Origin: Gammaproteobacteria bacterium
Lineage (GTDB): Bacteria; Pseudomonadota; Gammaproteobacteria; JAUZRS01
Length of the DNA stretch: 64,000 nt
NCBI GenBank assembly: GCA_030949385.1
Contig: JAUZSP010000002.1
Coordinates: forward strand, 264,534-328,533
Direction: 5' to 3'
In this document: one piece after another, positions 26,632-36,057 of the stretch
Layout of the letters: every line of letters begins with the position of its first letter
How positions within the stretch are numbered: position 1 is the first letter of the stretch
The notes under the pieces: model-generated
Database searches by the model: none
What the model was told of the DNA's origin: nothing
What the model saw: only the letters and a program-made list of their open reading frames with translations
Program-made: the position numbers and the translations under genes

Positions 26632-27921
26632 ATGTCAAAATCCTCAAACAGCAGTTTAACCAAACAGATCATGATCGCCATGATCGTCGGTGCCTTTTTG
26701 GGCATCGTTTTGAATCAGGTGGCTCCGCCTGGTGAGGAGAGCCTGATTAACAGTTGGTTGGTGGGTGGACTACTGACGGTAATGGGGGCGATTTTTGTCT
26801 CAGCGTTGAAAATGATGGTGGTGCCGTTGGTGTTTGTTTCTTTGGTGGGCGGGGTGACCAATTTGGGTGATCTTTCAGCTTTGGGACGCATCGGCGGCAA
26901 AGCGCTGCTGTTTTATCTTTTGACCACCGCGATTGCCGTTACCATCGCCTTGACCTTGGCGGTCTCCAGTGGTGTGGGGGAAGGCTTTGAGAAGAGCAGC
27001 GAGGCGAGTTTTGCTGCTAAAGAAGCGCCTTCATTGAGTCAGGTGATCATCGACATGGTACCGAGCAACCCCTTTGCGGCTCTGGCTGAAGGTAATATGT
27101 TGCAGATCATCGTTTTTGCCATGTTGTTTGGCATTGCGATTACCCTTTCTGGTGAGCGCGGCAAACACGTTTTGAACCTGTTTAAAGACCTTGATGTGGT
27201 GATTATGAAGATGGTGGACATCGTCATGAAGTTAGCTCCCATCGGGGTCTTCTGCTTGATTGCCAAAACCTTTGCTACTCAGGGGATGGACATTATTTTG
27301 CCACTGGCGCAGTACTTCTTGATGGTGGTGCTGGCGCTGCTGCTGCACGCCGTGGGTACCTTTGGTTTTATGTTGAAAGTGGTGGCGGGTCTGAATCCGC
27401 TGCGCTTTTTTACCAAAATGCGCGCTACTCAGTTGTTTGCTTTTAGTACTGCCAGCAGCAGTGCGACCATTCCCGTGACCTTGAAAACCGTTGAACATCA
27501 GTTGGGTGTGAAAAACTCGGTGGCGTCGTTCACGGTGCCGCTGGGCGCAACCATCAATATGGACGGCACGGCGATTATGCAAGGGGTGGCGACGGTCTTT
27601 ATCGCCAATGTCTACGGCGTGGATCTGGGCATGTCGGAGTATTTGATGGTGGTGGTGACGGCAACGTTGGCTTCCATTGGTACCGCTGGAGTGCCGGGTG
27701 TGGGGTTGATTATGTTGGCGATGGTGTTGGGTCAGGTGGGGCTGCCCATTGAGGGCATTGCTTTGATCATCGGGGTGGATCGTTTGCTGGACATGATGCG
27801 TACGGCGGTCAATGTCACTGGGGATGCTACGGCTGCTTGTCTGATTGCCAAGAGCGAGGGAGCGTTGGATCAGGCGCGTTTTGATGATCCAGCGCCCGCG
27901 CAGAAAACCGAAGGGGTTTAG
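26632..27921 (+). CDS. Dicarboxylate/amino acid:cation symporter (DAACS family)
   Basis: 429-aa inner-membrane symporter related to GltP and DctA. About eight transmembrane segments and two re-entrant loops are expected. The signature AFSTASSSATIPVTLKT (first hairpin, serine-rich), the NMDGTAIMQGVATVF motif and the final DRLLDMMRTAVNVTGD substrate site are all present. The ATG at 26632 (MSKSSNSS) is preferred; an upstream frame extension lacks support. The substrate (glutamate, aspartate or C4-dicarboxylate) cannot be decided. Confidence 0.92.
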   Translation: MSKSSNSSLTKQIMIAMIVGAFLGIVLNQVAPPGEESLINSWLVGGLLTVMGAIFVSALKMMVVPLVFVSLVGGVTNLGDLSALGRIGGKALLFYLLTTAIAVTIALTLAVSSGVGEGFEKSSEASFAAKEAPSLSQVIIDMVPSNPFAALAEGNMLQIIVFAMLFGIAITLSGERGKHVLNLFKDLDVVIMKMVDIVMKLAPIGVFCLIAKTFATQGMDIILPLAQYFLMVVLALLLHAVGTFGFMLKVVAGLNPLRFFTKMRATQLFAFSTASSSATIPVTLKTVEHQLGVKNSVASFTVPLGATINMDGTAIMQGVATVFIANVYGVDLGMSEYLMVVVTATLASIGTAGVPGVGLIMLAMVLGQVGLPIEGIALIIGVDRLLDMMRTAVNVTGDATAACLIAKSEGALDQARFDDPAPAQKTEGV

Positions 27922-28025
27922 GGTGGTTTTTTGTGTTTAATTAGGTTTAGGGTGGTGTGTTGAAGGTGAATTTATGATCCAATACATGCTCCTGTTTTTG
28001 GCTTAATTTCAAAGGTGATGCACGC

Positions 28026-28949
28026 ATGTCGATGTCGGACCGCGATGGTTGGATTTGGTTGGATGGTGAATTGGTGCCGTGGCGTGAGGCGAAAGTCCAC
28101 GTTTTAACTCATACTCTGCATTATGGCATGGGTGTTTTTGAGGGCGTCAGGGCGTATCAAACCGATGGTGGTGCGGCGATTTTCCGTCTTGAAGAGCACA
28201 CCAAGCGCCTCTTCAATTCGGCGAAAATTTTGCAAATGCCGATGCCTTTTGATACACAAACCATCAGCGAAGCGCAGAAAATGGTGGTGCGGGAAAACAA
28301 TCTCTCCTCTGCGTATTTACGCCCGATGTGTTTTTATGGTTCCGAAGGCATGGGGTTGCGTGCAGACAACCTTAATGTCCACTGCATGATTGCGGCATGG
28401 GAGTGGGGTTCATATCTCGGTGCGGATAATATGGAGCGCGGCATTCGCATCAAGACCTCTTCTTATACCCGTCACCACGTCAACATCACCATGTGCAAAG
28501 CCAAAGCGAATGGCAATTACATGAATTCGATGATGGCGCTGCGAGAGGCGATGAACGACGGCTACGACGAAGCGATGCTACTGGATAATGAAGGTTATGT
28601 GGCGGAAGGCAGCGGTGAAAATATTTTTATTATCCGTGATGGCACCATTTACACGCCTGATTTGACCTCGGCTCTGGATGGTATTACTCGCAATACCATC
28701 ATGCATCTGGCTAAAGAAATTAATGTGCCGATCATTGAAAAACGCATCACCCGTGACGAGGTTTACATTGCCGATGAAGCGTTTTTTACCGGTACTGCTG
28801 CGGAAGTGACGCCGATTCGGGAAGTGGACAATCGTACGATTGGTAACGGTGGTCGTGGTCCGATTACAGAAAAATTGCAGACGATGTATTTTGATCAGGT
28901 TCACGGTCGTCGTGAGCAGTATCCCGAGTGGTTGAGCTTGGTTAAATAA
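28026..28949 (+). CDS. ilvE: IlvE, branched-chain amino acid aminotransferase
   Basis: 307-aa PLP enzyme exchanging amino groups among Leu, Ile, Val and Glu. The N-terminal part HTLHYGMGVFEGVRAYQT, the PLP lysine in MCKAKANGNYMNSM, and EGSGENIFIIRDG are characteristic. GTGATG stands before two possible starts (28026 or 28032). A small zinc-finger gene follows within 40 nt. Confidence 0.96.
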   Translation: MSMSDRDGWIWLDGELVPWREAKVHVLTHTLHYGMGVFEGVRAYQTDGGAAIFRLEEHTKRLFNSAKILQMPMPFDTQTISEAQKMVVRENNLSSAYLRPMCFYGSEGMGLRADNLNVHCMIAAWEWGSYLGADNMERGIRIKTSSYTRHHVNITMCKAKANGNYMNSMMALREAMNDGYDEAMLLDNEGYVAEGSGENIFIIRDGTIYTPDLTSALDGITRNTIMHLAKEINVPIIEKRITRDEVYIADEAFFTGTAAEVTPIREVDNRTIGNGGRGPITEKLQTMYFDQVHGRREQYPEWLSLVK

Positions 28950-28988
28950 GCTTTTCTGAACCCGTACCTTATTCGTTAGGAATATATG

Positions 28989-29198
28989 ATGCCTAAAGCC
29001 AACAGCAGCGCCCAAACCGATCTGAAAACCCCCAATGCAGAGAACCGTTACGAAGTGACGCAGGTGGACTTGCCACTGCGTTGCCCGTTGCCTGGTAGCA
29101 GTTTGTGGGACTCACACCCACGGGTGTTTGTGCCGTTGAACGATGAGGGTGAGGGTAAATGCCCCTATTGTGGGGCTGAGTATCATTTGCAAGATTGA
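28989..29198 (+). CDS. Zinc-finger (CHCC) domain protein
   Basis: 69 aa (or 70 from ATG at 28986). A Cys-His-Cys-Cys zinc site can be read: LRCPLPG, DSHPRV and KCPYCGAEY. This is the zf-CHCC family, related to a mitochondrial complex I accessory subunit; the bacterial function is unknown. It commonly sits next to ilvE in gammaproteobacteria, as here. A terminator follows. Confidence 0.88.
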   Translation: MPKANSSAQTDLKTPNAENRYEVTQVDLPLRCPLPGSSLWDSHPRVFVPLNDEGEGKCPYCGAEYHLQD

Positions 29199-29237
29199 TT
29201 TAGCGCCGCGATTTCGATTCTGCTGTGAGTGAAAAGA

Positions 29238-29259
29238 CCCGTCGTTGACGGGCTTTTTT
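29238..29259 (+). terminator. Rho-independent terminator after the ilvE operon
   Basis: CCCGTC (29238-29243) pairs with GACGGG (29247-29252) around GTT, followed by C and six T. It lies 40 nt after the zinc-finger gene and just before the convergent gene end at 29264. Confidence 0.85.
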
Positions 29260-29263
29260 ATGT

Positions 29264-30430
29264 CTAATAACCGTAGCTGCTTGCACTGCCCATGCCTGGG
29301 CTGGGAAGCGCCGCCATAGACATGCCTTTGGTCTCTGGAAAGAGAAAGTCGGCAATGCGTTCAGAGACTTTGCCGTCGGTTTTTCCCAGCAGTTCGCGGC
29401 TGTAGCCGTTGCGTCTACGAGTGTATTCGTCAGGCATGGCGAGTTGCTGCTCTACCATTTTTTTCAGCGCGTTGTAATCATCTGCGTGTGGACACATATT
29501 GGCGTATTGGAAAATTTTGTGATCCAAGGTTTTTTGCAACCGATAGTTCAGTGGGCCTCGATAGCTCCAGTGCAGATCAAAAAAATCCAGCCAGATACTG
29601 GGTTGGTCTTGGGCGGCGAATTCGAACAAGGTCGATGAGGCATCCGCAATCAACAGATCTGTGGCTGCCATGTAGGGCAGAACGGAAGATTCCGATGGCG
29701 GTATGACATAGACGTTTTCAAACTCGGCCCACTCAGCAATTCTATTGCGATCGCTGCGGTATTTTTCTTCGCTGCAGGTGAGCGGGTGCGGCTTGATAAT
29801 GAGGTTGTAATCGGCGTAGTCATCAGGCCACTCTTCCGGCATTTGGCTGATGGAATTGGGTTCAAATGTAGGGGCATAAAGAAGCGTTTTACGGTCGTGT
29901 TTTAGCCCTAATTCTTCGAGATTGACGTAGGGCAGATCGGTGTCAGGTGAGAATAAAGGGTCTAACTTGGGGTAACCGACGGTCAATGTGCGTTTATCTG
30001 GATAACGTTTACGCAGTTCACGAGCGTAATAGGGACCTTCTACAAAACGAATGCTCATTTCCATCAGTTGGGGTTTATAGATGTCATTTTTTACCCCAAT
30101 AGCATGGTAAATCTGTGCTGTTTTGCAGGTGCGACGTGGTTTTGGCAGTTTGTTTAGGTATTCGCACTCATCACCAAACAGAATCCAAGTGGGACGATTG
30201 ATGTGATGATAGGAAATCGCTTGTTGGTGTGAGTAGACGATTTGAGCTTGTACGCTCTCCTTGCGAATCAGCCGACGAATGTGCTTGATGTTGTGTTGAT
30301 CTGCGTGAAAGAGGATTTCACAGGTGATGTTGCGGCGCTCCAATTCACGGTAAACCGGCAGGAATTGGTCGAGGTAATAGGGCTGCTGTGCATCGAAGCA
30401 GACAGACCGTAAATCATTTTTTGTGCTCAT
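29264..30430 (-). CDS. CDP-glycerol glycerophosphotransferase-like protein
   Basis: 388 aa beginning MSTKNDLRSVCFDAQQPYYL. It resembles the TagB/TagF family in the C-terminal half: VGYPKLDPLF, LLYAPTFEPNS, LIIKPHPL, and LPYMAATDLLIADASSTLFEF. These enzymes transfer phosphoglycerol or similar groups to surface glycans; beside LPS genes, a role in modifying LPS core or O-antigen is likely but inferred. The repeated Gly/Ser C-terminal tail (PSPGMGSASSYGY) is odd. An upstream in-frame start at 30493 is less likely. Confidence 0.8.
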   Translation of the reverse strand: MSTKNDLRSVCFDAQQPYYLDQFLPVYRELERRNITCEILFHADQHNIKHIRRLIRKESVQAQIVYSHQQAISYHHINRPTWILFGDECEYLNKLPKPRRTCKTAQIYHAIGVKNDIYKPQLMEMSIRFVEGPYYARELRKRYPDKRTLTVGYPKLDPLFSPDTDLPYVNLEELGLKHDRKTLLYAPTFEPNSISQMPEEWPDDYADYNLIIKPHPLTCSEEKYRSDRNRIAEWAEFENVYVIPPSESSVLPYMAATDLLIADASSTLFEFAAQDQPSIWLDFFDLHWSYRGPLNYRLQKTLDHKIFQYANMCPHADDYNALKKMVEQQLAMPDEYTRRRNGYSRELLGKTDGKVSERIADFLFPETKGMSMAALPSPGMGSASSYGY

Positions 30431-30693
30431 AGGCGATGATAATAGTTGAGTTGTGGGTCGCTTTTCAATTAGCGAAATCGATTTTGTTATCAACAGCGTA
30501 GCGGTTATTATCCATTTGTTAAGAAATTTTCGATATCTTGGCTCATTTAGGCGCTTGAAGCTGTTTTTTTATAAATACCGCTTCGATACACATTATCCTC
30601 TTGGACTGATTTTTTTATGATACGACACTTACCGAGGATCAAAAAGGGAATTATGATTGTTATTGAGGCTCTTGATCGTGTGAGAATCCATTT

Positions 30694-32127
30694 ATGATGC
30701 CGCTTTCTGATGCACTCTTTTCCAGTCATCGCGTGTTGGTGGTGGGTGATGTGATGTTGGATCGTTATTGGTCGGGCAGTACGGATCGAATCTCTCCTGA
30801 GGCACCGGTTCCGGTGGTGAAGATCAGTGAATGCAAGAATCGTCCCGGTGGTGCAGCGAATGTGGCTCTGAATGTGGTTGCTCTGGGTTGTCAAGTGAGT
30901 CTATTGGGTTTGATTGGTGATGATGAGCAGGGTGAGGCTTTAAAATTATCTCTGTTGTCGTCGGGTCTGCACGATGAGCTGTTGATTGAAGCCGGTGCCA
31001 TGACCATCAGCAAGTTACGGGTGATGAGCCGTCATCAGCAGTTGATTCGCCTAGATCAAGAGGACGGTTTTAAGACGGTGGATCATCAGCGTCTGCTGCG
31101 CCGCTTTCAGGCCCTGTTGCCTCAGGCGAATCTGGTTGTTCTTTCCGATTACGCCAAAGGTACTCTTGATTCCATTTCGAGCCAATTGATTGCTGCGTGT
31201 CAAGCAGCAGACGTGCCGGTTTTGGTAGACCCCAAGGGGGGGGATTTCAGTTGTTATGCTGGTGCGACGTTGATCACCCCCAATTTGTCAGAGTTTGAGG
31301 CCATCGTGGGTTCTTGTAAGAATGAATTGGAACTGATGGCGCGGGCGGACACCCTGATGCAGGAGCTCTCGTTGGAGGCGCTGTTGGTGACACGCAGTGA
31401 AGCGGGTATGAGTCTTTTTCATCGTGGTTTAGCACCCCAGCATCTGCCAGCCGAGGTGCATGAAGTGTACGATGTAACGGGAGCTGGAGATACGGTAATT
31501 GCAGTCTTGGCAGCCAGTTTGGCGTGCGGTTTTTCTATGGCGGATGGGGCTACCTTGGCCAATCGAGCGGCGGGTTTGGTAGTGGCGAAATTGGGTGCTT
31601 CCAGTGTCAGTTTAGCTGAGATGCGTGCCGCCTTTGCGCTGGAGTCTGCTGGGATTTCCCGTGGTGTGGTGGGGCAGGAGGCGCTGCTGTTGCGGGTGGC
31701 GGAGGCTAAACATCTGGGTGAATCGGTGGTGATGACCAATGGCTGTTTTGATATTTTGCACGCAGGGCATGTGCAGTACCTGCAACAGGCCAAAGCGTTG
31801 GGAGATCGTCTGATCGTGGCGGTTAATGATGACGCTTCGGTGGCGGCTCTAAAAGGCGCTGAACGGCCTCTGAATCCACTGGCCGAACGGATGGCGTTGT
31901 TGGCCGCGCTGACGTGTGTCGATTGGGTGGTGGCCTTTTCAGGTGAAACGCCTGAGGAACTGATTTGCGCGGTGTTGCCGCACATTTTGGTCAAGGGCGG
32001 TGACTATCGTCCTGAGCAGATTGCCGGTTACGACTGTGTGATGCAGAGCGGCGGTGATGTGCGGGTGTTGGCGTTTAAAAATGGCTGTTCAACCAGTTCC
32101 TTAGTAGAAAAAATTCGCCGTTCTTAA
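30694..32127 (+). CDS. hldE: HldE, bifunctional heptose-7-P kinase / heptose-1-P adenylyltransferase
   Basis: 477-aa fusion making ADP-heptose for the LPS inner core. Residues 1-320 form a ribokinase-type kinase (RPGGAANVALNV, VTGAGDTVIAVLAASLACG). Residues 340-477 form a nucleotidyltransferase with TNGCFDILHAGHVQYL and the HxGH motif. An intact G8 run at about 31236 shows long homopolymers are not always broken here. The stop overlaps the convergent heptosyltransferase stop by 3 nt. Confidence 0.96.
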   Translation: MMPLSDALFSSHRVLVVGDVMLDRYWSGSTDRISPEAPVPVVKISECKNRPGGAANVALNVVALGCQVSLLGLIGDDEQGEALKLSLLSSGLHDELLIEAGAMTISKLRVMSRHQQLIRLDQEDGFKTVDHQRLLRRFQALLPQANLVVLSDYAKGTLDSISSQLIAACQAADVPVLVDPKGGDFSCYAGATLITPNLSEFEAIVGSCKNELELMARADTLMQELSLEALLVTRSEAGMSLFHRGLAPQHLPAEVHEVYDVTGAGDTVIAVLAASLACGFSMADGATLANRAAGLVVAKLGASSVSLAEMRAAFALESAGISRGVVGQEALLLRVAEAKHLGESVVMTNGCFDILHAGHVQYLQQAKALGDRLIVAVNDDASVAALKGAERPLNPLAERMALLAALTCVDWVVAFSGETPEELICAVLPHILVKGGDYRPEQIAGYDCVMQSGGDVRVLAFKNGCSTSSLVEKIRRS

Positions 32128-33191
32128 GTTTGGGCTTGCCAAGCCAGCAGCGCATCGAGTTTTTCTGTGACCTCTTTGACTTGGATTAAGAGCATGGCTT
32201 CGGGGTGACGCACCCGTTGTCCCCAGCGCACCTCTGACTCTGTTTTGTTGAGGTACTTTTTCAGAGCATCGGGGTAGCGATTAACGCACCAGGGCAAGGC
32301 GTTGTAAGGGCCGGTGCGCTTGGGGTTGGAGCTGGCATACAGCCCAATTACGGGAGTACCCAAGGCGTTGGCCATGTGGGCGGGACCGGTGTCGGGCGAG
32401 ATCACCACGCTGGCGCGGGCTAAAACCGCCAGCAGTTGTTTGATGCGGGTTTTACCGACCAGATTGATGATCGGTACGCTGCTGTTGTTTTGAATCGCCG
32501 CTGCCATCTTGATCTCGATGGGGTGCGGACTGCCGCTTAAGACCACTGCCATGCCGTGCTGGTGGGCGTGTTGCGCGACCTCTACGTAGCGGTCGGCTGA
32601 CCAGTTGCGAAAATTGCGTGAGCGGTTGCTGCTACAGGCGTTGATGACCAGAATGGGTTGATTTTCTGGCAGCCGTTGCTGAGCAAATTCGATGGCTTCT
32701 GTAGGCAACGGTAGGTGCCATTGTGGTGGTTGTGGTGGAATGCCCAGCGTCGTTAAAAAGCCGAAAAAGCCTTCTAAGACGTGTTGTTGTGGTTGGGCGG
32801 CAATTTTTCGATTGCTAAACAGCCACTGAAAATCCCGCGCTCTGCTGCGATCAAAACCGAGCTTGAGAGGCGCTTTGATCCAGCGTGAGATCAGACTGGC
32901 GCGCAGAGCTACTTGCATCATCAGCAGCAGATCAAAGTTGCGTTCTGTCAGTTGACGTTTGAGCTGTTTCCGACCGGCTTTGCCGGATTTTTTGTTGTAA
33001 ATAATCAGCTCAATATTGGTCAGACCGTCGATCATCTCCGCTTCCAGTGAGCCAATAATCCAACTGATTTTTGTGTTAGGCCACTGCTGTTGCAGTTGCA
33101 GTATCACGGGTAGAACGTGGCTAACATCACCAAGAGCCGAGAGGCGTAATAGGCAGATGGAGCGGGGAGGAGTAGCAAAAATGAGAGGCAT
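32124..33191 (-). CDS. Glycosyltransferase family 9 heptosyltransferase
   Basis: About 355 aa. GT-B fold transferase that adds ADP-heptose units to the LPS inner core. Typical segments are LLRLSALGDVSHVLPV at the N-terminus, INACSSNRSRNFRNW in the centre, and the donor site VISPDTGPAHMANALGTPVIGLYASS. It belongs to the WaaF/WaaC/OpsX group; which heptose it adds is not clear. The ATG at 33191 is directly back to back with the kdkA ATG at 33192 (CATATG). Confidence 0.88.
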   Translation of the reverse strand: MPLIFATPPRSICLLRLSALGDVSHVLPVILQLQQQWPNTKISWIIGSLEAEMIDGLTNIELIIYNKKSGKAGRKQLKRQLTERNFDLLLMMQVALRASLISRWIKAPLKLGFDRSRARDFQWLFSNRKIAAQPQQHVLEGFFGFLTTLGIPPQPPQWHLPLPTEAIEFAQQRLPENQPILVINACSSNRSRNFRNWSADRYVEVAQHAHQHGMAVVLSGSPHPIEIKMAAAIQNNSSVPIINLVGKTRIKQLLAVLARASVVISPDTGPAHMANALGTPVIGLYASSNPKRTGPYNALPWCVNRYPDALKKYLNKTESEVRWGQRVRHPEAMLLIQVKEVTEKLDALLAWQAQT

Positions 33192-33905
33192 ATGCAGATA
33201 AAAGAGCAAAAAATCAAAGAGTTGAACATCCTATACGATGCCGATGAATTTGTTAAGCCAGAGCCGAGGTTGTTTGAGCGAGATTATTTACAGGCGGCAG
33301 GTTTGTTGCGTCGTCAGCGTTTGGTGGGACGCGGTGAGGTGTTGTTTTTTATCTGGCAATCAAAGAGGTATGTGTTGCGTCACTATCAACGAGGCGGGTT
33401 GATGGCCGCGTTGTTGGGTGATCGTTATTTTTTTGGCGGCGTGCAGCGCAGTCGAGCGTGGCGGGAGTGGTTGTTGTTGCAGGAGCTGCATCAGTTGGGG
33501 CTGCCGGTACCGCAGCCCTTGGCGGCTCGTCTGGTTCGCAATGGGCTTTTTTACCGTGCGGATCTGATCACAGCTCAGATTGAGGACGCACAGACCTTGG
33601 GGGAGTGGCTGTTGCAGGGGGTATCAGCGTCGTTGTGGCGTGAGGTGGGGGTGGTGGTTCGGCGTTTTCATGATTTTGGGGTGTTTCATGCGGATCTGAA
33701 TCTGAATAATATTTTGCTGGATGAACAGGGGGCTGTTTATCTGTTGGATTTTGATAAGGGCGATCGGCGCAGGGTTAAACGCGATTGGCAGCAGGCCAAT
33801 TTAGCGCGTCTGTTGCGCTCGTTGCAGAAGCAGAAAAGAGCGCAGCCAGAGACGCGGTTTAGCACCGCTGATTGGCAGGTGTTGCTGGCCGGTTACGGGG
33901 CTTAG
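33192..33905 (+). CDS. kdkA: KdkA, Kdo kinase
   Basis: 237-aa LPS-core kinase that phosphorylates 3-deoxy-D-manno-octulosonic acid. A lipopolysaccharide-kinase fold is shown by HYQRGGLMAALLGDRYFF near residue 60, the catalytic loop FHADLNLNNILLD near residue 165 and the metal-binding LLDFDKG. Lengths agree with the Haemophilus KdkA family. No spacer exists to the divergent heptosyltransferase start. The stop overlaps the end of waaA by 4 nt. Confidence 0.92.
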   Translation: MQIKEQKIKELNILYDADEFVKPEPRLFERDYLQAAGLLRRQRLVGRGEVLFFIWQSKRYVLRHYQRGGLMAALLGDRYFFGGVQRSRAWREWLLLQELHQLGLPVPQPLAARLVRNGLFYRADLITAQIEDAQTLGEWLLQGVSASLWREVGVVVRRFHDFGVFHADLNLNNILLDEQGAVYLLDFDKGDRRRVKRDWQQANLARLLRSLQKQKRAQPETRFSTADWQVLLAGYGA

Positions 33906-35137
33906 AGCGAGCAGGTGGATTTGAGCGCCTTGAGGTAGCGCGCTACCACGGTGCTCTCTTGTTGCATCAGAGCTTGGGCATTGTGAGCCAAGTGTGCGCG
34001 TTTTTTGGGCTGATTTAACAGCATTTGGACGGTTTCGGATAGTTCGTTTTCGTTGCTGATTTGCAGCAGTGCGTTGTGGTTTAAAAACAGATCAACCTCC
34101 GCTTGAAAATTAAACATATGTGCGCCGCAAATAATGGGCTTGCCGAGCCGAGCCGGTTCCAGCAAATTTTGGCCACCGTGGGCAATCAGGCTGCCGCCGA
34201 TAAAGACCAGTTCGGCGTGTGTCATGAAGAAGTTTAGCTCGCCCAAGGTGTCGGCTAAGTAGAGGTCGGTGTGCTGCTGAACGGTTTCACTTTGGCTGCG
34301 TGAGGCGATCTGGAGTTTGAGTGGTGCTAAGGTGTGCAAAATCTGTTGGCGGCGTTCGGGGTGACGTGGGGCGATGACCAGCAGGTGTTGAGGGTGGTGG
34401 TGTTTGATCTGTTGCCAGAGTTTGGCCAGACGCAACTCTTCATCGTCGTGGGTTGAAATGGCGAGCAGGTAGGGGCGTTGCAGTGGCGTTTCTGTTGTGT
34501 GTTCGAGGGCTTGTGGGGCAAATTTAAGGTTGCCAATGATCTGAATTTGTTCTGGATGTGCGCCTAATTTTTGAAAGTTTTCCCCATCTTGGCTGGATTT
34601 GGCCAATACGCTGATGTTTTTCAGTGCTTGTTGGTAGGCCCAGCGAAAAATACGGGGGCTGTTGAGGGTGCGCTGTGACAGGCGGGCATTGATGATGGTT
34701 AGGGGGATTTGTTGTTGTTGGCAACGGTGGTAGAGATTGGGCCAAATTTCTGTCTCCATTATCAGTGCGCAGCGTGGGTGTATGACGTTGAGAAAATGGC
34801 GCATCAGCAGTGGGTAGTCCAGTGGCAGGTAGCTGAGAGTGACACGCTCGCCTAATTGGTTGGCGGCAGTTTGCTGGCCGGTGGGGGTGTTGGTGGTGAG
34901 TAAAAAGGCGGCGTTGGGGTGCTGTTTTAGGAGGGCTTCCAACAGTGGTAGGGCGGCATTAACCTCGCCTACAGAAGCGCAGTGCAGCCAGATGGGCTGG
35001 TTCATTTGGGGTTGTTGACAGCCAAAGCGTTGCCAAAAGTAGCGCCGATCGCCGTCCCTAAAACTGCGCCGTAGGGTGTAGAGCGCGACAAGAGGGAAAA
35101 ATAGGATCAGCAGCAGACGGTAAGGCAGGTGCTTCAT
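33902..35137 (-). CDS. waaA: WaaA (KdtA), Kdo transferase
   Basis: 411-aa membrane-associated transferase attaching Kdo to lipid A precursor. One N-terminal hydrophobic helix, then WLHCASVGEVNAALPLLEAL, ALIMETEIWPNLYHRC and LAISTHDDEELRLAKLW, and the C-terminal FIGGSLIAHGGQNLLEPA. All match the family. Its ATG overlaps the stop of the htrB reading frame (ATGA), so the two genes form an operon. Confidence 0.96.
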   Translation of the reverse strand: MKHLPYRLLLILFFPLVALYTLRRSFRDGDRRYFWQRFGCQQPQMNQPIWLHCASVGEVNAALPLLEALLKQHPNAAFLLTTNTPTGQQTAANQLGERVTLSYLPLDYPLLMRHFLNVIHPRCALIMETEIWPNLYHRCQQQQIPLTIINARLSQRTLNSPRIFRWAYQQALKNISVLAKSSQDGENFQKLGAHPEQIQIIGNLKFAPQALEHTTETPLQRPYLLAISTHDDEELRLAKLWQQIKHHHPQHLLVIAPRHPERRQQILHTLAPLKLQIASRSQSETVQQHTDLYLADTLGELNFFMTHAELVFIGGSLIAHGGQNLLEPARLGKPIICGAHMFNFQAEVDLFLNHNALLQISNENELSETVQMLLNQPKKRAHLAHNAQALMQQESTVVARYLKALKSTCSL

Positions 35138-36057
35138 GCGTAAGGGTCTTTTTGTCCGGCTTGTTCGCTTTTAAAGCGTTTGTGAACCCAGAGATATTGT
35201 TCAGGTACTTGTTTTATTTGAGTTTCAAACAGGTGGTTGATGCGTTGTGTGTCGGCTTCGAGATCTTTGCTTGGAAAGTCTGTCAATGGCGCTTGAAATT
35301 CAAACTCATAACCTGTGCCGTTGGGCAGACGGCGAGGCAAAATGGGTACGATGGCGGCACCGCTGAGGCGTGCGAGGCGCGCTGTGGCCGGAGTGGTGAT
35401 GACGGGGTGGCCAAAGTAGTTGACGATAATACCGCCGCGACTCTGTTTGCTCGATTGATCGGGGGCGTACCAGAGTTTTTCACCCTGTTTGAGTTTACGG
35501 ATCATCTGACGCACATCTCGGTGGGTGATCATGGTTTGAAAATAGCGTTTGCGCCGATTTTGCATTACGGCATTGAAGAGCGGGTTTTTCGGTTCAGCAA
35601 AAGTGACATGGCTGGCGACGTTCAGCGCACCCTAGACGGATGGCAATTTCAACGGTGGTGAAATGGGCGATGAGGATGATGACACCTCGGCCATTTTTTC
35701 AGCGGCGTGTATGTGTTCCAAGCCTTTTATTTTACAGCGTTTTTGTAGCCATTCGGGTGAGCGCCACCAAGCCATGCCCATTTCAAATAGGCTGATGCCA
35801 AGAGAATGAAAGTGCTCTTTTAGTAGTTGCTGGTGTTTTTCAGCACCCAAATTGGGAAAGCAGATTCTTATATTGGTGCTGGCAATGGCGCGCCGTTTGG
35901 GAATTAAATGATAAAGTAGAGTGCCTAAACCGTTGCCCAGCTGGATCTGCCAGCGGAAAGGAAGGTGGCAGAGCAGCCACAATAGGCCGAGACTGAACCA
36001 AACGGGCCAGTAACGAGGGGTTAAAAAGGCACGGTAACTCATAACGAGTGACTTCAT
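35134..36057 (-). pseudogene. htrB: HtrB/LpxL-type lipid A acyltransferase, two compensating frameshifts
   Basis: Lauroyl-type acyltransferase, membrane bound, adding a secondary acyl chain to lipid A. The N-terminal 120 residues, including a hydrophobic helix and IPKRRAIASTNIRICFPNL, are normal, and the C-terminal part from GALNVASHVTF resumes in the same frame. Between 35696 and 35632 the protein is out of frame and meets a TAG. Adding one A to an A6 run near 35694 restores GRGVIILIAHFTTVEIAIRLG, which contains the catalytic HxxxxE site, and removing one base near 35633 returns to frame. Two separate changes within about 65 nt are needed. Error or true inactivation cannot be distinguished. 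Confidence 0.8.

Noticed and set aside
30656-30696. Short leader peptide before hldE
   Set aside because: A 14-codon frame MIVIEALDRVRIHL exists with a GGGA before it, but it has no attenuator features such as a terminator or residue bias.
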